A stretch of 10,491 bases of DNA from Planctomycetaceae bacterium (GCA_947463775.1 CANHVD010000143.1:1-10491); one strand, 5' to 3'. Positions 1-8,333 are shown, numbered from the stretch's first letter. Translations and numbers: made by a program. Notes: generated from the sequence alone by a model not told the origin.

Positions 1-2512
1 GAAGTAATTGTTCGTCGGTGTAGGGCTTGAGAAGAAATCCATCGCTGCCGGCGATTGAGCCTGTGCCTTGCTCCGGGCGTCTCAATCCGCTGCTGGCGAT
101 GATCGGGATGTTTGCACGCAGTTGTCGAATTGAACGGATCGTTTCGGCACCATCCATGTTGGGCATCATCATGTCAACGATGACCGCGTCGATCGTGTCA
201 CGATGCTGACCAAACAAAATGATGGCCGCTTCACCACCAACGGCGGTCAATGTCCTGTAACCGCAGGAATCAAGAGCCTCTCTCGCGACGTGAAGTATAG
301 ATTCTTCATCGTCGATCAACAGGATTGTTTCACCATCACCACCGGGAATCATGTGGTTGCCGAATTGATCTTCTTCTGCATTCTCATTCTGCGCGGGAAG
401 ATACATTGCGAACTTTGTGCCGACGCCCGGCTCACTGTACACAGAAATATTTCCGCCGTGACTTCGAACAATCCCCATGCAGGTCGCCAGACCAAGCCCT
501 GTGCCTTTCCCCTGGCCCTTTGTCGTAAAGAATGGATCGAAGATCTTGTCAATTTCGTTTGCCGGAATTCCAGTTCCGGAATCGGTCACAGAAATTCGAA
601 TATACTTTCCCGAAGGCACGCCAATGCTGTTGGAAGCATCCTCAATGGTCAGGTTTGTGGCATCGATCGTCAACGTTCCTCCGTTCGGCATGGCGTCACG
701 AGCATTGATGGAAAGGTTCATCAGGACCTGCGACAGCTCAGTTGCGTCTGCCAGAATCGTCCACAGGTCTTCAGGAAATTCCGACCGCACACGAACTGTC
801 TGCGGTAAAGTGTGACGCAGAATGCCGCATGTTTCATCGATCAAGAACTTGAGATCAACAATCTTGCGCGGCCCTGCCGTACCGCCGGCGAACGAGAGCA
901 ACTGCTGAATCATTGCCGCGCCGCGATCGGCGCTGGCTGTGATCGTATTGACGAGGCCGATGCCGTTTTCACTCGTGATATAGGTTCGCAGCAGCCGAGC
1001 GCCCATCGTGATCGGCGTCAGGACGTTATTCAGATCGTGGGCAATGCCGCTGGTCAACGTGCCGATGCTTTCGAGACGCTGAGAACGTCGTTCGATCTGT
1101 TCTCGTCGTCGTTCTTCAGTGATGTCGATGTCGATCACCAGCTGGGAACTCGGGACACCCTTGTTGTCAACGATGAGTGACCGGCGAGATTCAACGGTGC
1201 GCTCTTCGCCATCCATAGTCTTCAGTTCGCGTTCGCCAATCCAGGCGCCGTGCGTGAGAAGTTCGGCAAGGATACCAGCCTCCGACAGACCGCTGGTGGA
1301 TTTCATCAAAGCCCCGCCGATCGCTCCGATCGCCTGTGCAGCATGCCATCCATAAAGTTTCTGAGCACCTTCGTTCCAAGTCAAAACCTGATCCTGCAAA
1401 TCCCGGATATGAATGGCCTCACGGATCAAGGACAGAATTGCCGTTTGCTCTCGCATGCGAGTTCGACCGGTTTCGCGTTCGGTCACGTCTCTGACAATGA
1501 CCGTGAACAGTTCCTGGCCGTCAATAACTGAGTGCGAGATCACGGCTTCCGCGGGGAACTCACTGCCGTCGGCTTTTACACCCATAATGACGTGACCGTT
1601 GTTGACTCGACTCCGCGTGGCCTTCTCTCGCACCCCGGGACTGAGCAATTCAGTGAAGTCATCGCGGAAGGATTCTGAAATGAATTTCTGAAACGGAGAA
1701 CCGGAGACGTCGCGTTCGCGAAGCTGGAACAACACTTCGGCAATAGGATTCAGCATGACGATATTGCCATCCTGATCGACAGCGACAACCGCGTCCATGG
1801 ACGCATCAATGACAGCAACATGCCGTGCTCGTTCGGTCTTGAGTTTTGTGACCAGGCGATTTCGTTCACTTCGCTCCGCGTTTGTAGCGACAGCAGCCCC
1901 CAGGAAAGCGCCCAGCGTCAGAACCAACCCGGTCACCAAAATCATCGAATGACGACTCGCGAGCTGTCCGGCTCGACGATCCAGCACTTCGAGCTTCTCG
2001 TCTTGAATCGCAATCATTTCATTCGTAAGGTTGCGAAGCTTGTCCATCGCCAGCTTGCCACGATCTGTCACAACGATGGCCCTGGCTCTTGTAAAACCCT
2101 CATCATCAGAGCCCGATCTTCGAGCCGCATCGGTTTCTCGCAAGTCCAGCTTCTTCTCTTCGACCAGTTGCCTCAGAGTGACGAGCTTGTCCGTGCCGAG
2201 ATTCTGGGTCTCGTGAAAGCGTTGAAGTTTCGCAAGACTTTCATCCGTCTTGTTCAGGCCAATATAGAACCGCTCTGCATAATTTTCTTTTCCCGAGACC
2301 AGAAAGCCTCGCTGGCCCGTTTCGGCATCTTTCATGGCCTCAAGTACACCCTGAACATACTGTTGAACCTGAGATTCTCGCAGGAGCTGGTCGCTTGTTT
2401 CGGCGGCATTCCAGGCCGTCAATCCGCCCAGCGCGGACAGGCAGATCACGCTGATCGACGCGGCGATCAACAAAGCATTGACCCAGTTCAAAGATCGAGC
2501 TGTTCTTGGCAT
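1..2512 (-). CDS. Hybrid sensor histidine kinase (CHASE3-PAS-PAS-HisKA-HATPase-REC), 3' end cut by window
   Basis: Translating the minus strand from the ATG at 2512 gives about 837 residues with no stop before the left edge; an in-frame TGA at 2524-2522 fixes the start region. An N-terminal membrane segment (about 9-32) is followed by a CHASE3 sensor domain (about 38-180) with the typical AETGQRGFLVSG stretch, then a second membrane helix (about 188-208). PAS domains lie at about 231-343 (ending in IVRDVTER) and 355-465. The HisKA H-box is SGIAHDLNNVLTPI near residue 488, giving the phospho-accepting His. The ATPase domain shows the N-box (LMNLSINARDAMP), G1 (DSGTGIP), F (IFDPFFTTK) and G2 (GKGTGLGLA). 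A C-terminal receiver starts at about 727 with LIDDEES, has the Asp in VIVDMMMPNMDG and the Lys in LKPYTDEQ; only its last few residues are missing. It probably senses an extracytoplasmic or membrane signal and relays phosphate to its own receiver and then to an unseen partner. The signal cannot be told. Confidence 0.93.
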   Translation of the reverse strand, partial: MPRTARSLNWVNALLIAASISVICLSALGGLTAWNAAETSDQLLRESQVQQYVQGVLEAMKDAETGQRGFLVSGKENYAERFYIGLNKTDESLAKLQRFHETQNLGTDKLVTLRQLVEEKKLDLRETDAARRSGSDDEGFTRARAIVVTDRGKLAMDKLRNLTNEMIAIQDEKLEVLDRRAGQLASRHSMILVTGLVLTLGAFLGAAVATNAERSERNRLVTKLKTERARHVAVIDASMDAVVAVDQDGNIVMLNPIAEVLFQLRERDVSGSPFQKFISESFRDDFTELLSPGVREKATRSRVNNGHVIMGVKADGSEFPAEAVISHSVIDGQELFTVIVRDVTERETGRTRMREQTAILSLIREAIHIRDLQDQVLTWNEGAQKLYGWHAAQAIGAIGGALMKSTSGLSEAGILAELLTHGAWIGERELKTMDGEERTVESRRSLIVDNKGVPSSQLVIDIDITEERRREQIERRSQRLESIGTLTSGIAHDLNNVLTPITMGARLLRTYITSENGIGLVNTITASADRGAAMIQQLLSFAGGTAGPRKIVDLKFLIDETCGILRHTLPQTVRVRSEFPEDLWTILADATELSQVLMNLSINARDAMPNGGTLTIDATNLTIEDASNSIGVPSGKYIRISVTDSGTGIPANEIDKIFDPFFTTKGQGKGTGLGLATCMGIVRSHGGNISVYSEPGVGTKFAMYLPAQNENAEEDQFGNHMIPGGDGETILLIDDEESILHVAREALDSCGYRTLTAVGGEAAIILFGQHRDTIDAVIVDMMMPNMDGAETIRSIRQLRANIPIIASSGLRRPEQGTGSIAGSDGFLLKPYTDEQLL

Positions 2513-2751
2513 TGGAATCCGTCAGTGTGGCAAATAAGGTGTCATGCCCTTCAGCAAAACTCAGACCAGTTAAAACACACGATTGGCATTTTCTGAATTG
2601 TCGTTTCGCGGATTCAATACGCCAGCCACTTGGCATGAGAACTGCTGATTCAATGGCTCTTCAACACTTCGTTGCGTGAGCGAATACGGCGGAACAACAG
2701 GGTTCGCTGTCAGAACGCCTGGAGTTGTTACAGAATGAAGGCACACTAGCT
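2513..2751. promoter_or_regulatory. Divergent intergenic region between the sensor kinase and a small plus-strand gene
   Basis: The sensor kinase leaves this gap on the minus strand and the 2752 gene on the plus strand, so both promoters should lie here. I could not find a convincing -35/-10 pair or operator. An AAGG at 2738-2741 sits 10 bases before the ATG at 2752 and is the likely ribosome binding site of that gene. The placement of promoters here is inference from gene orientation only. Confidence 0.35.
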
Positions 2752-3138
2752 ATGGCTGAAGAAAGAATAATCAAGGCCTTCGAGTCCGCGAAAGACCAAT
2801 GGCAAACCTGTGATTGGCACACAGAATTTGGCCCGCTGAAACTAGACCTCAGCGGCCTGAGGTCATTTCAACTGGAACGATTGGGGCATGCGACAAGCGG
2901 CCAGGAATCTCGCGCATGGCGAATGGCGGCCACGTGGGTTCGAGAGGTCGAAACGACAGCAGCCCAAGCACAGGAATTCGCCACGATGGCTCGAGACGCT
3001 TTTCTACAGCAAAATGTGGACGAAGCGATGAGATGTATCAATCAGGCATGTGACCTGGAACGGCGCTGGCATCGCCAGCCAATCTGGGAACTGCTCAGGA
3101 AGGCCATTCATGACGAAACATCAGTGCCTGCGACTTGA
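2752..3138 (+). CDS. Small helical hypothetical protein with one TPR-like helix pair
   Basis: I do not recognise this 128-residue protein. It is soluble in composition, with no signal peptide or membrane segment, and looks mostly helical. The segment from about residue 72 to 102 (ATMARDAFLQQNVDEAMRC and on to ACDLERRW) has the spacing of small and large residues seen in one TPR-like helix pair, which hints at a protein-binding role; this is a weak inference. The frame can be extended upstream to a TTG at 2725, but the GGAG before that codon touches it directly. The ATG at 2752 has an AAGG ten bases upstream, so I chose 2752. It faces away from the sensor kinase and lies 54 bases before the next plus-strand open frame. 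Confidence 0.6.
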   Translation: MAEERIIKAFESAKDQWQTCDWHTEFGPLKLDLSGLRSFQLERLGHATSGQESRAWRMAATWVREVETTAAQAQEFATMARDAFLQQNVDEAMRCINQACDLERRWHRQPIWELLRKAIHDETSVPAT

Positions 3139-3192
3139 TTCCGGGATCCGTCAGACCCGTACTTCGTAAACACTCGCTGCTGGTCAAATCTC

Positions 3193-3603
3193 ATGAGATC
3201 AGAACTCACGTCAGATTGCCAAAAAGTTGCCACAGTGGACAGCAACGTGCCACCTGCCATGCTGCAGGATTTATTAGCAGCGACGGGAATGTGCTCGTTA
3301 CTCGGCAATAGCATTGAGATGCTCGAGCTTGTGACTCGCTATAACGCTATCCGGCCTGAGAGCAACATTCCTCCGGAAGTGGCCGTTCTTCCGAGTGAAA
3401 GCGGCGATCCGGATTCCATGATTGCCAATCTGCACCCTCGGTCAAACTCTGTCCCATTCGTCGATGCATCAAGTATTCGCATTCCGCAATGTTTCTTCGA
3501 GCGGCGGCGATCCTGGCGTATGCCTGGAACGGTCGGGACAGCGCCTGTTGTCATCGCGGAGCCTGTTGAAATCAAACCAAACGGCGATCTCTGTTTTGGC
3601 TAA
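3193..3603 (+). CDS. Open frame containing a degenerate CsrA-like core and a shared ERRR/LCFG tail
   Basis: This 136-codon frame has no clear ribosome binding site at 3193 or at the internal ATG at 3259. Residues about 43-71 (from SIEMLELVTRYNAIR through IPPEVAVLPSE) line up without gaps against the CsrA pattern seen at 8632-8715: IE-x-x-x-L-x-x-R/T-x-N-x-x-R, then, sixteen residues from that Arg to the Glu, PPEVAVL(P/R)SE. The RIGIEA stretch expected of CsrA is replaced by RPESNI, and the MLVLSRK-type start is not intact, although an alternative frame reads RRECARY at the matching place. The C-terminal part has CFFERRRSWR (about 99-108) and ends NGDLCFG, both echoed near 8838-8943. I read it as a decayed or strongly diverged CsrA-family locus; whether any protein is made is uncertain. 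It ends 19 bases before the rhomboid-like gene. Confidence 0.4.
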   Translation: MRSELTSDCQKVATVDSNVPPAMLQDLLAATGMCSLLGNSIEMLELVTRYNAIRPESNIPPEVAVLPSESGDPDSMIANLHPRSNSVPFVDASSIRIPQCFFERRRSWRMPGTVGTAPVVIAEPVEIKPNGDLCFG

Positions 3604-3622
3604 ACTTCCGTCTTATTTCTTT

Positions 3623-4276
3623 ATGAGCGGCAGGCCGCTGCGTTTTACCGCAATGCTCGTCCTGACCACGACAGTGTTTGCGCTGTGGACGGATTCCTGC
3701 GGAGCGAAGCTTAGTCCGTCATGGCGGCAATGGCTGGGATTCGCGCCAATCAATATTATTGACTTGCAATGGCAGCAATCGCTGACCAGCCTTGTTGTGA
3801 CTGCAGGAGAATGGAAATTCCTGCAGTCGATCCTGATGCTGACTCTTGCCGTTGGCTTCTGCGAAGCCGTCTATGGGACATGGCTCACGGTCAAACTATT
3901 CTTCGCTTCCCATCTGGTCGTCGTTCTTGCATTGTCGCTGCTGATCGTGCTTCCCGCACACTACGCTGGAACCCAGTGGGGCACCGCCCTGGCCATGCAT
4001 CATGATGTTGGCCCGTCGGCCGGATACTACGGCTGTCTGGGAGCAGCGCTCGCATCGGTTAGCACTCGCTGGCGAGTTTCAATAATGGCGACGCTTTTGT
4101 GCGTTCTCATTGCTCGCCTTGCGATCTCTTTCAGCAACCTTCCGAACCATGCAGGGGTAGTGTCAGCCGATTTGTCTCATCTGATGGCTCTTCCTTTGGG
4201 GTTTGTTGCAGCACGAAGACAGATATTTGGGTCGTCCGTTACCGGTGCAGCAATCGACGAAACCCGCCAGAAATGA
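3623..4276 (+). CDS. Rhomboid-like membrane protein, possible intramembrane serine protease
   Basis: The 217-residue product has about six hydrophobic segments. It keeps two hallmarks of rhomboid proteases: a GPSAGYYGCLG motif (130-140), matching the G-x-S-x nucleophile loop with Ser132, and SADLSHLMALPLG (181-193), matching the last helix with catalytic His186. The loop that usually carries H-x4-H-x3-N before the core is instead TAGEWKFLQSI (60-70), so the residues that stabilise the oxyanion in classical rhomboids are missing. It may therefore be a divergent protease or an inactive pseudoprotease in the membrane. The frame is open back to 3422, but that part overlaps the CsrA-like frame and is not hydrophobic; the ATG at 3623 is the best start, though I see no good ribosome binding site. 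Its last 38 bases overlap the end of mprF on the other strand. Confidence 0.7.
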   Translation: MSGRPLRFTAMLVLTTTVFALWTDSCGAKLSPSWRQWLGFAPINIIDLQWQQSLTSLVVTAGEWKFLQSILMLTLAVGFCEAVYGTWLTVKLFFASHLVVVLALSLLIVLPAHYAGTQWGTALAMHHDVGPSAGYYGCLGAALASVSTRWRVSIMATLLCVLIARLAISFSNLPNHAGVVSADLSHLMALPLGFVAARRQIFGSSVTGAAIDETRQK

Positions 4277-6851
4277 GAGTCGACACGTTCGCCAGAATTC
4301 TTGCTGATGCAAGACCGCCAGGGGATGCCAGGTACTTTGGAAACCACTTCGGATTGAATTTCGACTTGTAGCTGCGAAGTCCCTGAAAGTTATAGAACTT
4401 TTCGCCATGGTGAAACACAATACTGGAGACTCGATTCCACACAGGCCCAAGCCGGTGAGAGTCAATTCCTGACAGCGGCGCCATCCCAAGATTGAACCAC
4501 TCATAGCCCTGATCGTGTCCCCATTGCATGAGCTGGATGAAGAGAAACTCCATCACACTGCGAGGAGCACTGGGAAGGTATCGCATCAGGTCGATCGATA
4601 GCTCCCGTTTGTTAGCTCCAAGCCAGAGATTCGCGAATGCAACGGGCGAGTCGTTGAGCAGGATCAATGCAATGTCACAGCGTCTGAGATACGTCTCGTT
4701 GAACGCCCCCAGTGAGAATCCTTTTTCGGCCGCTGATTTTTCGCTCAGCCACGCATCGGAGATCATTTTCAACTGCGGCATTAAGTCTTCGATTCGTTCA
4801 CGCGGTACGATTTCAAATCGCAGACCTTCCTCACCGGCCTTTCTGTTCGTTCGACGCAGATCCTTGTGCGAACTATCAGTCAAAGAGAAATCCTTCAGCG
4901 GAACGCGAGCCTCTTCACCGAGTTTGATCATTGAAAGGCCCATGTCGACATAACGACTGAGCGTGCTTTCATCGACCTGATAAAACACGGGCCATACACC
5001 CGCAGAGTCGCAGGCTTCACGAAACTTCCATGCGGCATCATCAGCCGATTCTGTCGGTCCGACGGGGTCACCCATCGCAATCCAACTGTTTCCTTCGCAG
5101 CCAAACATGACGAAGGCTTTGCGGTCATGGCTGAAAATGAATCGTTTGTCTCCGAGCAGCGCGAGATTGCCAAATGTGGGTTCTTCGGAACGAACGATCG
5201 CAGCCGCTTCTTCAAACTCGGTTTCCGTGGCGACATCTGGAATTGTCCGATTTGGAAGGAGCAGTCTGGCGACGAAAATGATCATCAGGAACGTTGCAGC
5301 ACCGACAAAACCGCGAAGGGCTCGTGGTGCGTCGCCGTTATAGGCGAAGCTCCACCAAAGTTCATCGCGGTACTCCACATGTCGAAATGCAAATAAAATG
5401 AGCCAGATCAGGAGTCCCAGTGACATCACAATGGCAGAGATCCAGGCAGCGTTCAGGGGCGCTGCAAAGAGGCGCCCGTGTCGAAAGAATTGAGCTCGAC
5501 ATGGGATCAAAGCCACAAGCACGATTGCGAGAAAGATGGCTTCTTCGTAGTCGAACCCTTTTGCCAGCGAAACAACCACTCCCATGCATAAGAGCCCCAC
5601 GGTCAGGCTCCATGCGGCATCAATGCGTCTGGAAAGTCCTCGTGCAAGAACCAGCAGTAACGCGCCGATCACACTGCCGAGAAAGTGTGAGATCTCAACG
5701 ATCGGCAATGGCATGAACCGTCGAATGACAAGCATCCGTCCTTCGGCTGCAGGCAAAGATCCCGAAATCAACAGGATGATACCGGACAAGAACACGGCCG
5801 CTGTCATCATTCGTGGCATCAGAATGGATGCCCATCGAACACTCGTCGCGGCAATTCTCGAGGCCTTCTCCCTGTTTTGGCGAATGGTTTCGACGGCAAG
5901 ACAAACCACGGCAATCAGGAACGGCAGAACATAATAGATGATTCGAAACGCCAATAGCGACGCTACCAATGCGTGTGAGGTGCTGGAGAGCAGGGCGATC
6001 ATCACAATTTCGAAGACGCCAAGACCACCCGGCACGTGGCTGACCAGAGAAACAAGAATGGCCAGCTGAAACACAGCGACGAAGGGAAAGAAACCGATCG
6101 CAATGTCGTTCGGCAACAACACAAACAGCGTTGCGGCCGCCAGCAGCAAGTCCAGAGAGGAGACAGCAACCTGTGCGATTCCATATTTGAGTGGAGGTGG
6201 TTGAAAATTGATCCCCAGAACAGGCACCGGCCTTCGTCGAAATGCACAGGTCAACAGGAACGCAACGACCAGGGAAATCAAGATCCATCCGGCTGGTCGA
6301 CTTGTCATGATCGGCAGATGAAATCGAGCCGGAATCTCCATCGGAGTCGCAATAAACAGGAGGCCGCTTAGAAAGAAGAGTCCCATCCAGAACGTCAGCG
6401 TGATGTAGAAAATCAGCCGCACGATTTCGGCAATCGTCAATCCCAGGACGGTGTACAATCGGAAGCGAATCGGTGTCCCACCCAGGACGGTACCGAGCAG
6501 ATTCGAAAACGCGTACGACAACAGGGATGCCGTCGCCAACTGCTTGATGGCGACTGGGTGATTGATCAGCCGGATTGCGATCGCATCGTAACCAATCATC
6601 ACTGCATAGTTGGCACCAGTCAGCGCCACGGCAGCCAGAAGAGAGCTGACAGGGATCGAGCGAAAGCTGCTCACAACACCTTGAAGACTCAGTGCGCCAA
6701 ATTCATGATAGAGCAGCCAGAATGCAGCAAAGAAAACACCCGTCGTGATCGCCGAGCGAAGATACGGCCACGCTCGATGCAATGCGCGTTCGCCGTTCTC
6801 AACTACTGCCGGCACTTTTTCTTCTGTCAGGTTGTCTTTCGAATCACTCAT
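4239..6851 (-). CDS. mprF: Phosphatidylglycerol aminoacyltransferase/flippase, MprF family
   Basis: At 870 residues this is close to the usual size of full-length bifunctional MprF (about 840-870). The N-terminal part (about 30-535) is a multi-helix membrane domain of the lysylphosphatidylglycerol flippase type, with TVLGGTPIRFRLY (121-133) and SHVPGGLGVFE (271-281), both typical of the family. The C-terminal cytoplasmic domain (about 550-850) is the GNAT-like synthase that moves an amino acid from aminoacyl-tRNA to phosphatidylglycerol; it shows GDPVG (594-598), IDLMRYLP (753-760), FNLGMAPLSG (786-795) and LRSYKSKFNPKW (825-836). The family makes the membrane less negative and protects against cationic peptides. 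The amino acid used (Lys, Ala, Arg or Orn) cannot be read from sequence alone. The ATG at 6851 has only a weak GAAG upstream. The gene stands alone on this strand and its 3' end overlaps the rhomboid-like gene. Confidence 0.92.
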   Translation of the reverse strand: MSDSKDNLTEEKVPAVVENGERALHRAWPYLRSAITTGVFFAAFWLLYHEFGALSLQGVVSSFRSIPVSSLLAAVALTGANYAVMIGYDAIAIRLINHPVAIKQLATASLLSYAFSNLLGTVLGGTPIRFRLYTVLGLTIAEIVRLIFYITLTFWMGLFFLSGLLFIATPMEIPARFHLPIMTSRPAGWILISLVVAFLLTCAFRRRPVPVLGINFQPPPLKYGIAQVAVSSLDLLLAAATLFVLLPNDIAIGFFPFVAVFQLAILVSLVSHVPGGLGVFEIVMIALLSSTSHALVASLLAFRIIYYVLPFLIAVVCLAVETIRQNREKASRIAATSVRWASILMPRMMTAAVFLSGIILLISGSLPAAEGRMLVIRRFMPLPIVEISHFLGSVIGALLLVLARGLSRRIDAAWSLTVGLLCMGVVVSLAKGFDYEEAIFLAIVLVALIPCRAQFFRHGRLFAAPLNAAWISAIVMSLGLLIWLILFAFRHVEYRDELWWSFAYNGDAPRALRGFVGAATFLMIIFVARLLLPNRTIPDVATETEFEEAAAIVRSEEPTFGNLALLGDKRFIFSHDRKAFVMFGCEGNSWIAMGDPVGPTESADDAAWKFREACDSAGVWPVFYQVDESTLSRYVDMGLSMIKLGEEARVPLKDFSLTDSSHKDLRRTNRKAGEEGLRFEIVPRERIEDLMPQLKMISDAWLSEKSAAEKGFSLGAFNETYLRRCDIALILLNDSPVAFANLWLGANKRELSIDLMRYLPSAPRSVMEFLFIQLMQWGHDQGYEWFNLGMAPLSGIDSHRLGPVWNRVSSIVFHHGEKFYNFQGLRSYKSKFNPKWFPKYLASPGGLASARILANVSTLISGGFRRLLHR

Positions 6852-7045
6852 CGAACTTCAATGTGCAACCTCAGAGCTTGGACAACGAGAGCTTTCAGGT
6901 GACCGGCAAAAAAGAATTCGCCCGGAAACCGGCACGACGTGCCAACGATTGAATGAGTCGAGCACTTCACCAGCTGAAGCAACACCTCGCAAATCTTCAA
7001 TCGCCGCACGCGCTCGGAGGCGCACATCTTATCAAAGACTTTGGC

Positions 7046-7264
7046 TTAATGATCACGCTCACGAATGATTTCCGGGGAAGACGTAAGCTTCGCAATGCCA
7101 TTTCGCAATTCGAACTCTGTGATCGGTGATCGTATTTCGAATTGCACGACGACCTCAGATCTCTTCGGTTCCCGCGGCACTGGCGGATGTTCCTCGAGGG
7201 TATCAACCGCCAGTACGCTCTGGATTGCCTGAATGCTGAGTGTTCCGAGACGTGTAAACCACAT
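7046..7264 (-). CDS. Small hypothetical protein (72 residues)
   Basis: I do not recognise this protein. Support for it being real is the ATG at 7264 preceded at a good distance (8 bases) by GGAG (7276-7273), better than most starts in this window, and a composition with alternating hydrophobic and charged residues such as RSEVVVQFEIRSPITEFEL (36-54), which would suit a small beta/alpha fold. The N-terminus (MWFTRLGTLSIQAIQSVLAV) is hydrophobic but interrupted by Arg and Gln, so it is a poor signal peptide. It lies upstream of mprF on the same strand with a gap of 194 bases. A longer frame overlapping it on the same strand (7419-6997) lacks such support. Confidence 0.42.
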   Translation of the reverse strand: MWFTRLGTLSIQAIQSVLAVDTLEEHPPVPREPKRSEVVVQFEIRSPITEFELRNGIAKLTSSPEIIRERDH

Positions 7265-7474
7265 GGCTCATTCTCCGATTCAATATCCTTGCATGATCGT
7301 TCCAAAATGCCGATGACACGGTGATCGACTGATATGCAATGCGTGTGCCAAACTAGTCTCAACGCGAAATAGCTGTGTTTTCGGCCGTATAGTCCCACTG
7401 AATGTGGCGTCGTGATCAAAAGCTTTCCAATGTGATCTGAGATCGCGCAATTCTTTTGAAAGAGCGAGCGGAGT

Positions 7475-7518
7475 GAAGAAGTTCACCTTGAGTTCTCAGG
7501 GAGCTACGTGAACTCTTC
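7475..7518. repeat. Inverted repeat with two competing stem pairings
   Basis: GAAGAAGTTCAC (7475-7486) pairs with GTGAACTCTTC (7508-7518) over 11 base pairs with one bulged A and a 21-base loop. Inside it, GAGTTC (7490-7495) can pair instead with GAACTC (7510-7515), using the same right arm. It lies about 220 bases from the starts of both flanking genes, so it is not an obvious terminator; an operator or an upstream RNA structure are possible. Confidence 0.4.
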
Positions 7519-7725
7519 GTCCACATGTCATCGTTTCACAGCTCTCTGGCAGAAATACTCCGAGAACCGAATAGAGGACTCCGGCAGGTCATTTTAAACG
7601 GTAGTTTTTGTGGTGACGTTGGCGAAATCCATTGTGTGGTCTCAAACGTGCGTTAGGTGAACCGGGCTCTCTCCGCTCTTCAATCTGGCACACTTCTGCT
7701 CGATGGGGTGAGAGCGTATCTCTAC

Positions 7726-7730
7726 GAAGG
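7726..7730 (+). promoter_or_regulatory. Ribosome binding site deciding the start of the HdeD-like gene
   Basis: GAAGG lies 9 bases before the ATG at 7740. The open frame runs back to 7632, but the upstream part is not membrane-like, and this site makes 7740 the likely start. Confidence 0.6.
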
Positions 7731-7739
7731 CCAATCGTC

Positions 7740-8333
7740 ATGTCACAGACATCTATGCCCACTTCTTCATCCAGCGAAACCGCCCGAGATGAACTGAATT
7801 CGTCTCGGTGCACCAACACACGTTGCCTGACAGTGTCGCTAATCACCGCCGGTGTTATTCAGATACTGTTGGGTATTGGAGGAATCGTTGCTCCCTATTT
7901 CGCGGCAATTGCCGTGGAAATCCTCTTTGGCACCATCGTGGTGATGGTAGGCTGTGCGGAGCTGTTTTATGCCTGGAATCTACGCACACTTGGTGGTTCG
8001 TTCTGGCGCTATCTTCGAGCCGCCTGCTTTCTTGGTACCGGTGCAATCCTGCTCTTGTCTCCTCTTGAAGGACTCATGACGCTGGCCCTCGTACTTGGAT
8101 TGGCATTTGTCTTCGACGGAGCACTGAGAGTCATGACGGCAGCCTACGCAAACCATCGTCGCGGATTGCTCGTTCTGGATGGAATCATCGGCATGGCAAT
8201 TGGCGGGATCATATTGACTGGATGGCCGCAGGATTCGATCTTCATCGTTGGCACTGTGGTCGGCATTCGTTTAATGCTAAGTGGTATCATTGCACTGGTG
8301 ATGGGAACTTCCCTGGCGGTCAAAACGCATTGA
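7740..8333 (+). CDS. HdeD-like (DUF308) membrane protein
   Basis: The 197-residue product has a polar N-terminus of about 28 residues and then six hydrophobic helices (about 30-52, 54-78, 90-107, 112-130, 143-160, 166-190). The two helical repeats, with GIGGIVAPYFAAIAVEILFG (45-64), FLGTGAILLLSPLEGLMTLA (97-116) and LDGIIGMAIGGIILTGWPQD (146-165), follow the HdeD/DUF308 pattern, in which Gly-rich helices end in a W-P or P-x-x-A turn. In enterobacteria HdeD is an inner-membrane protein linked to acid resistance at high cell density; the molecular activity is not known. Length is near the family norm of about 190. It appears to be a single-gene unit; the next plus-strand gene starts 247 bases later. 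Confidence 0.85.
   Translation: MSQTSMPTSSSSETARDELNSSRCTNTRCLTVSLITAGVIQILLGIGGIVAPYFAAIAVEILFGTIVVMVGCAELFYAWNLRTLGGSFWRYLRAACFLGTGAILLLSPLEGLMTLALVLGLAFVFDGALRVMTAAYANHRRGLLVLDGIIGMAIGGIILTGWPQDSIFIVGTVVGIRLMLSGIIALVMGTSLAVKTH

Larger units (their letters stand above)
7265..7739. other. Intergenic stretch of 475 bases without a convincing gene
   Basis: Open frames here are short, lack ribosome binding sites and resemble no family I know. The stretch separates the minus-strand 72-residue gene from the plus-strand HdeD-like gene and so should hold both promoters. It contains one clear inverted repeat (7475-7486 with 7508-7518) and a ribosome binding site at its right end. I see no other structure. 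Confidence 0.5.

Noticed and set aside
203..808. Plus-strand open frame of 201 codons
   Set aside because: It lies opposite the ATPase and receiver domains of the sensor kinase, whose motifs are unmistakable; the plus-strand translation shows no family pattern.
1820..2596. Plus-strand open frame of 258 codons
   Set aside because: Antisense to the CHASE3 and first PAS part of the kinase; no ribosome binding site and no recognisable domain.
2340..2636. Minus-strand 98-codon frame near the kinase start
   Set aside because: It is out of frame with the CHASE3 coding sequence and overlaps its start.
3188..3199. Perfect 12-base palindrome ATCTCATGAGAT covering the first ATG of the 3193 frame
   Set aside because: A single short palindrome of this size can occur by chance and has no partner site nearby.
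6931..6979. Short hairpins (GGCAC/GTGCC and CTTCA/TGAAG) upstream of mprF
   Set aside because: Five-base stems without a T-run or conserved setting; not distinguishable from chance.
6997..7419. Minus-strand 140-codon frame overlapping the 72-residue gene
   Set aside because: No ribosome binding site was seen and its composition (many Arg, Ser, Cys and His) is that of a shadow frame; the 7264 start is better supported.
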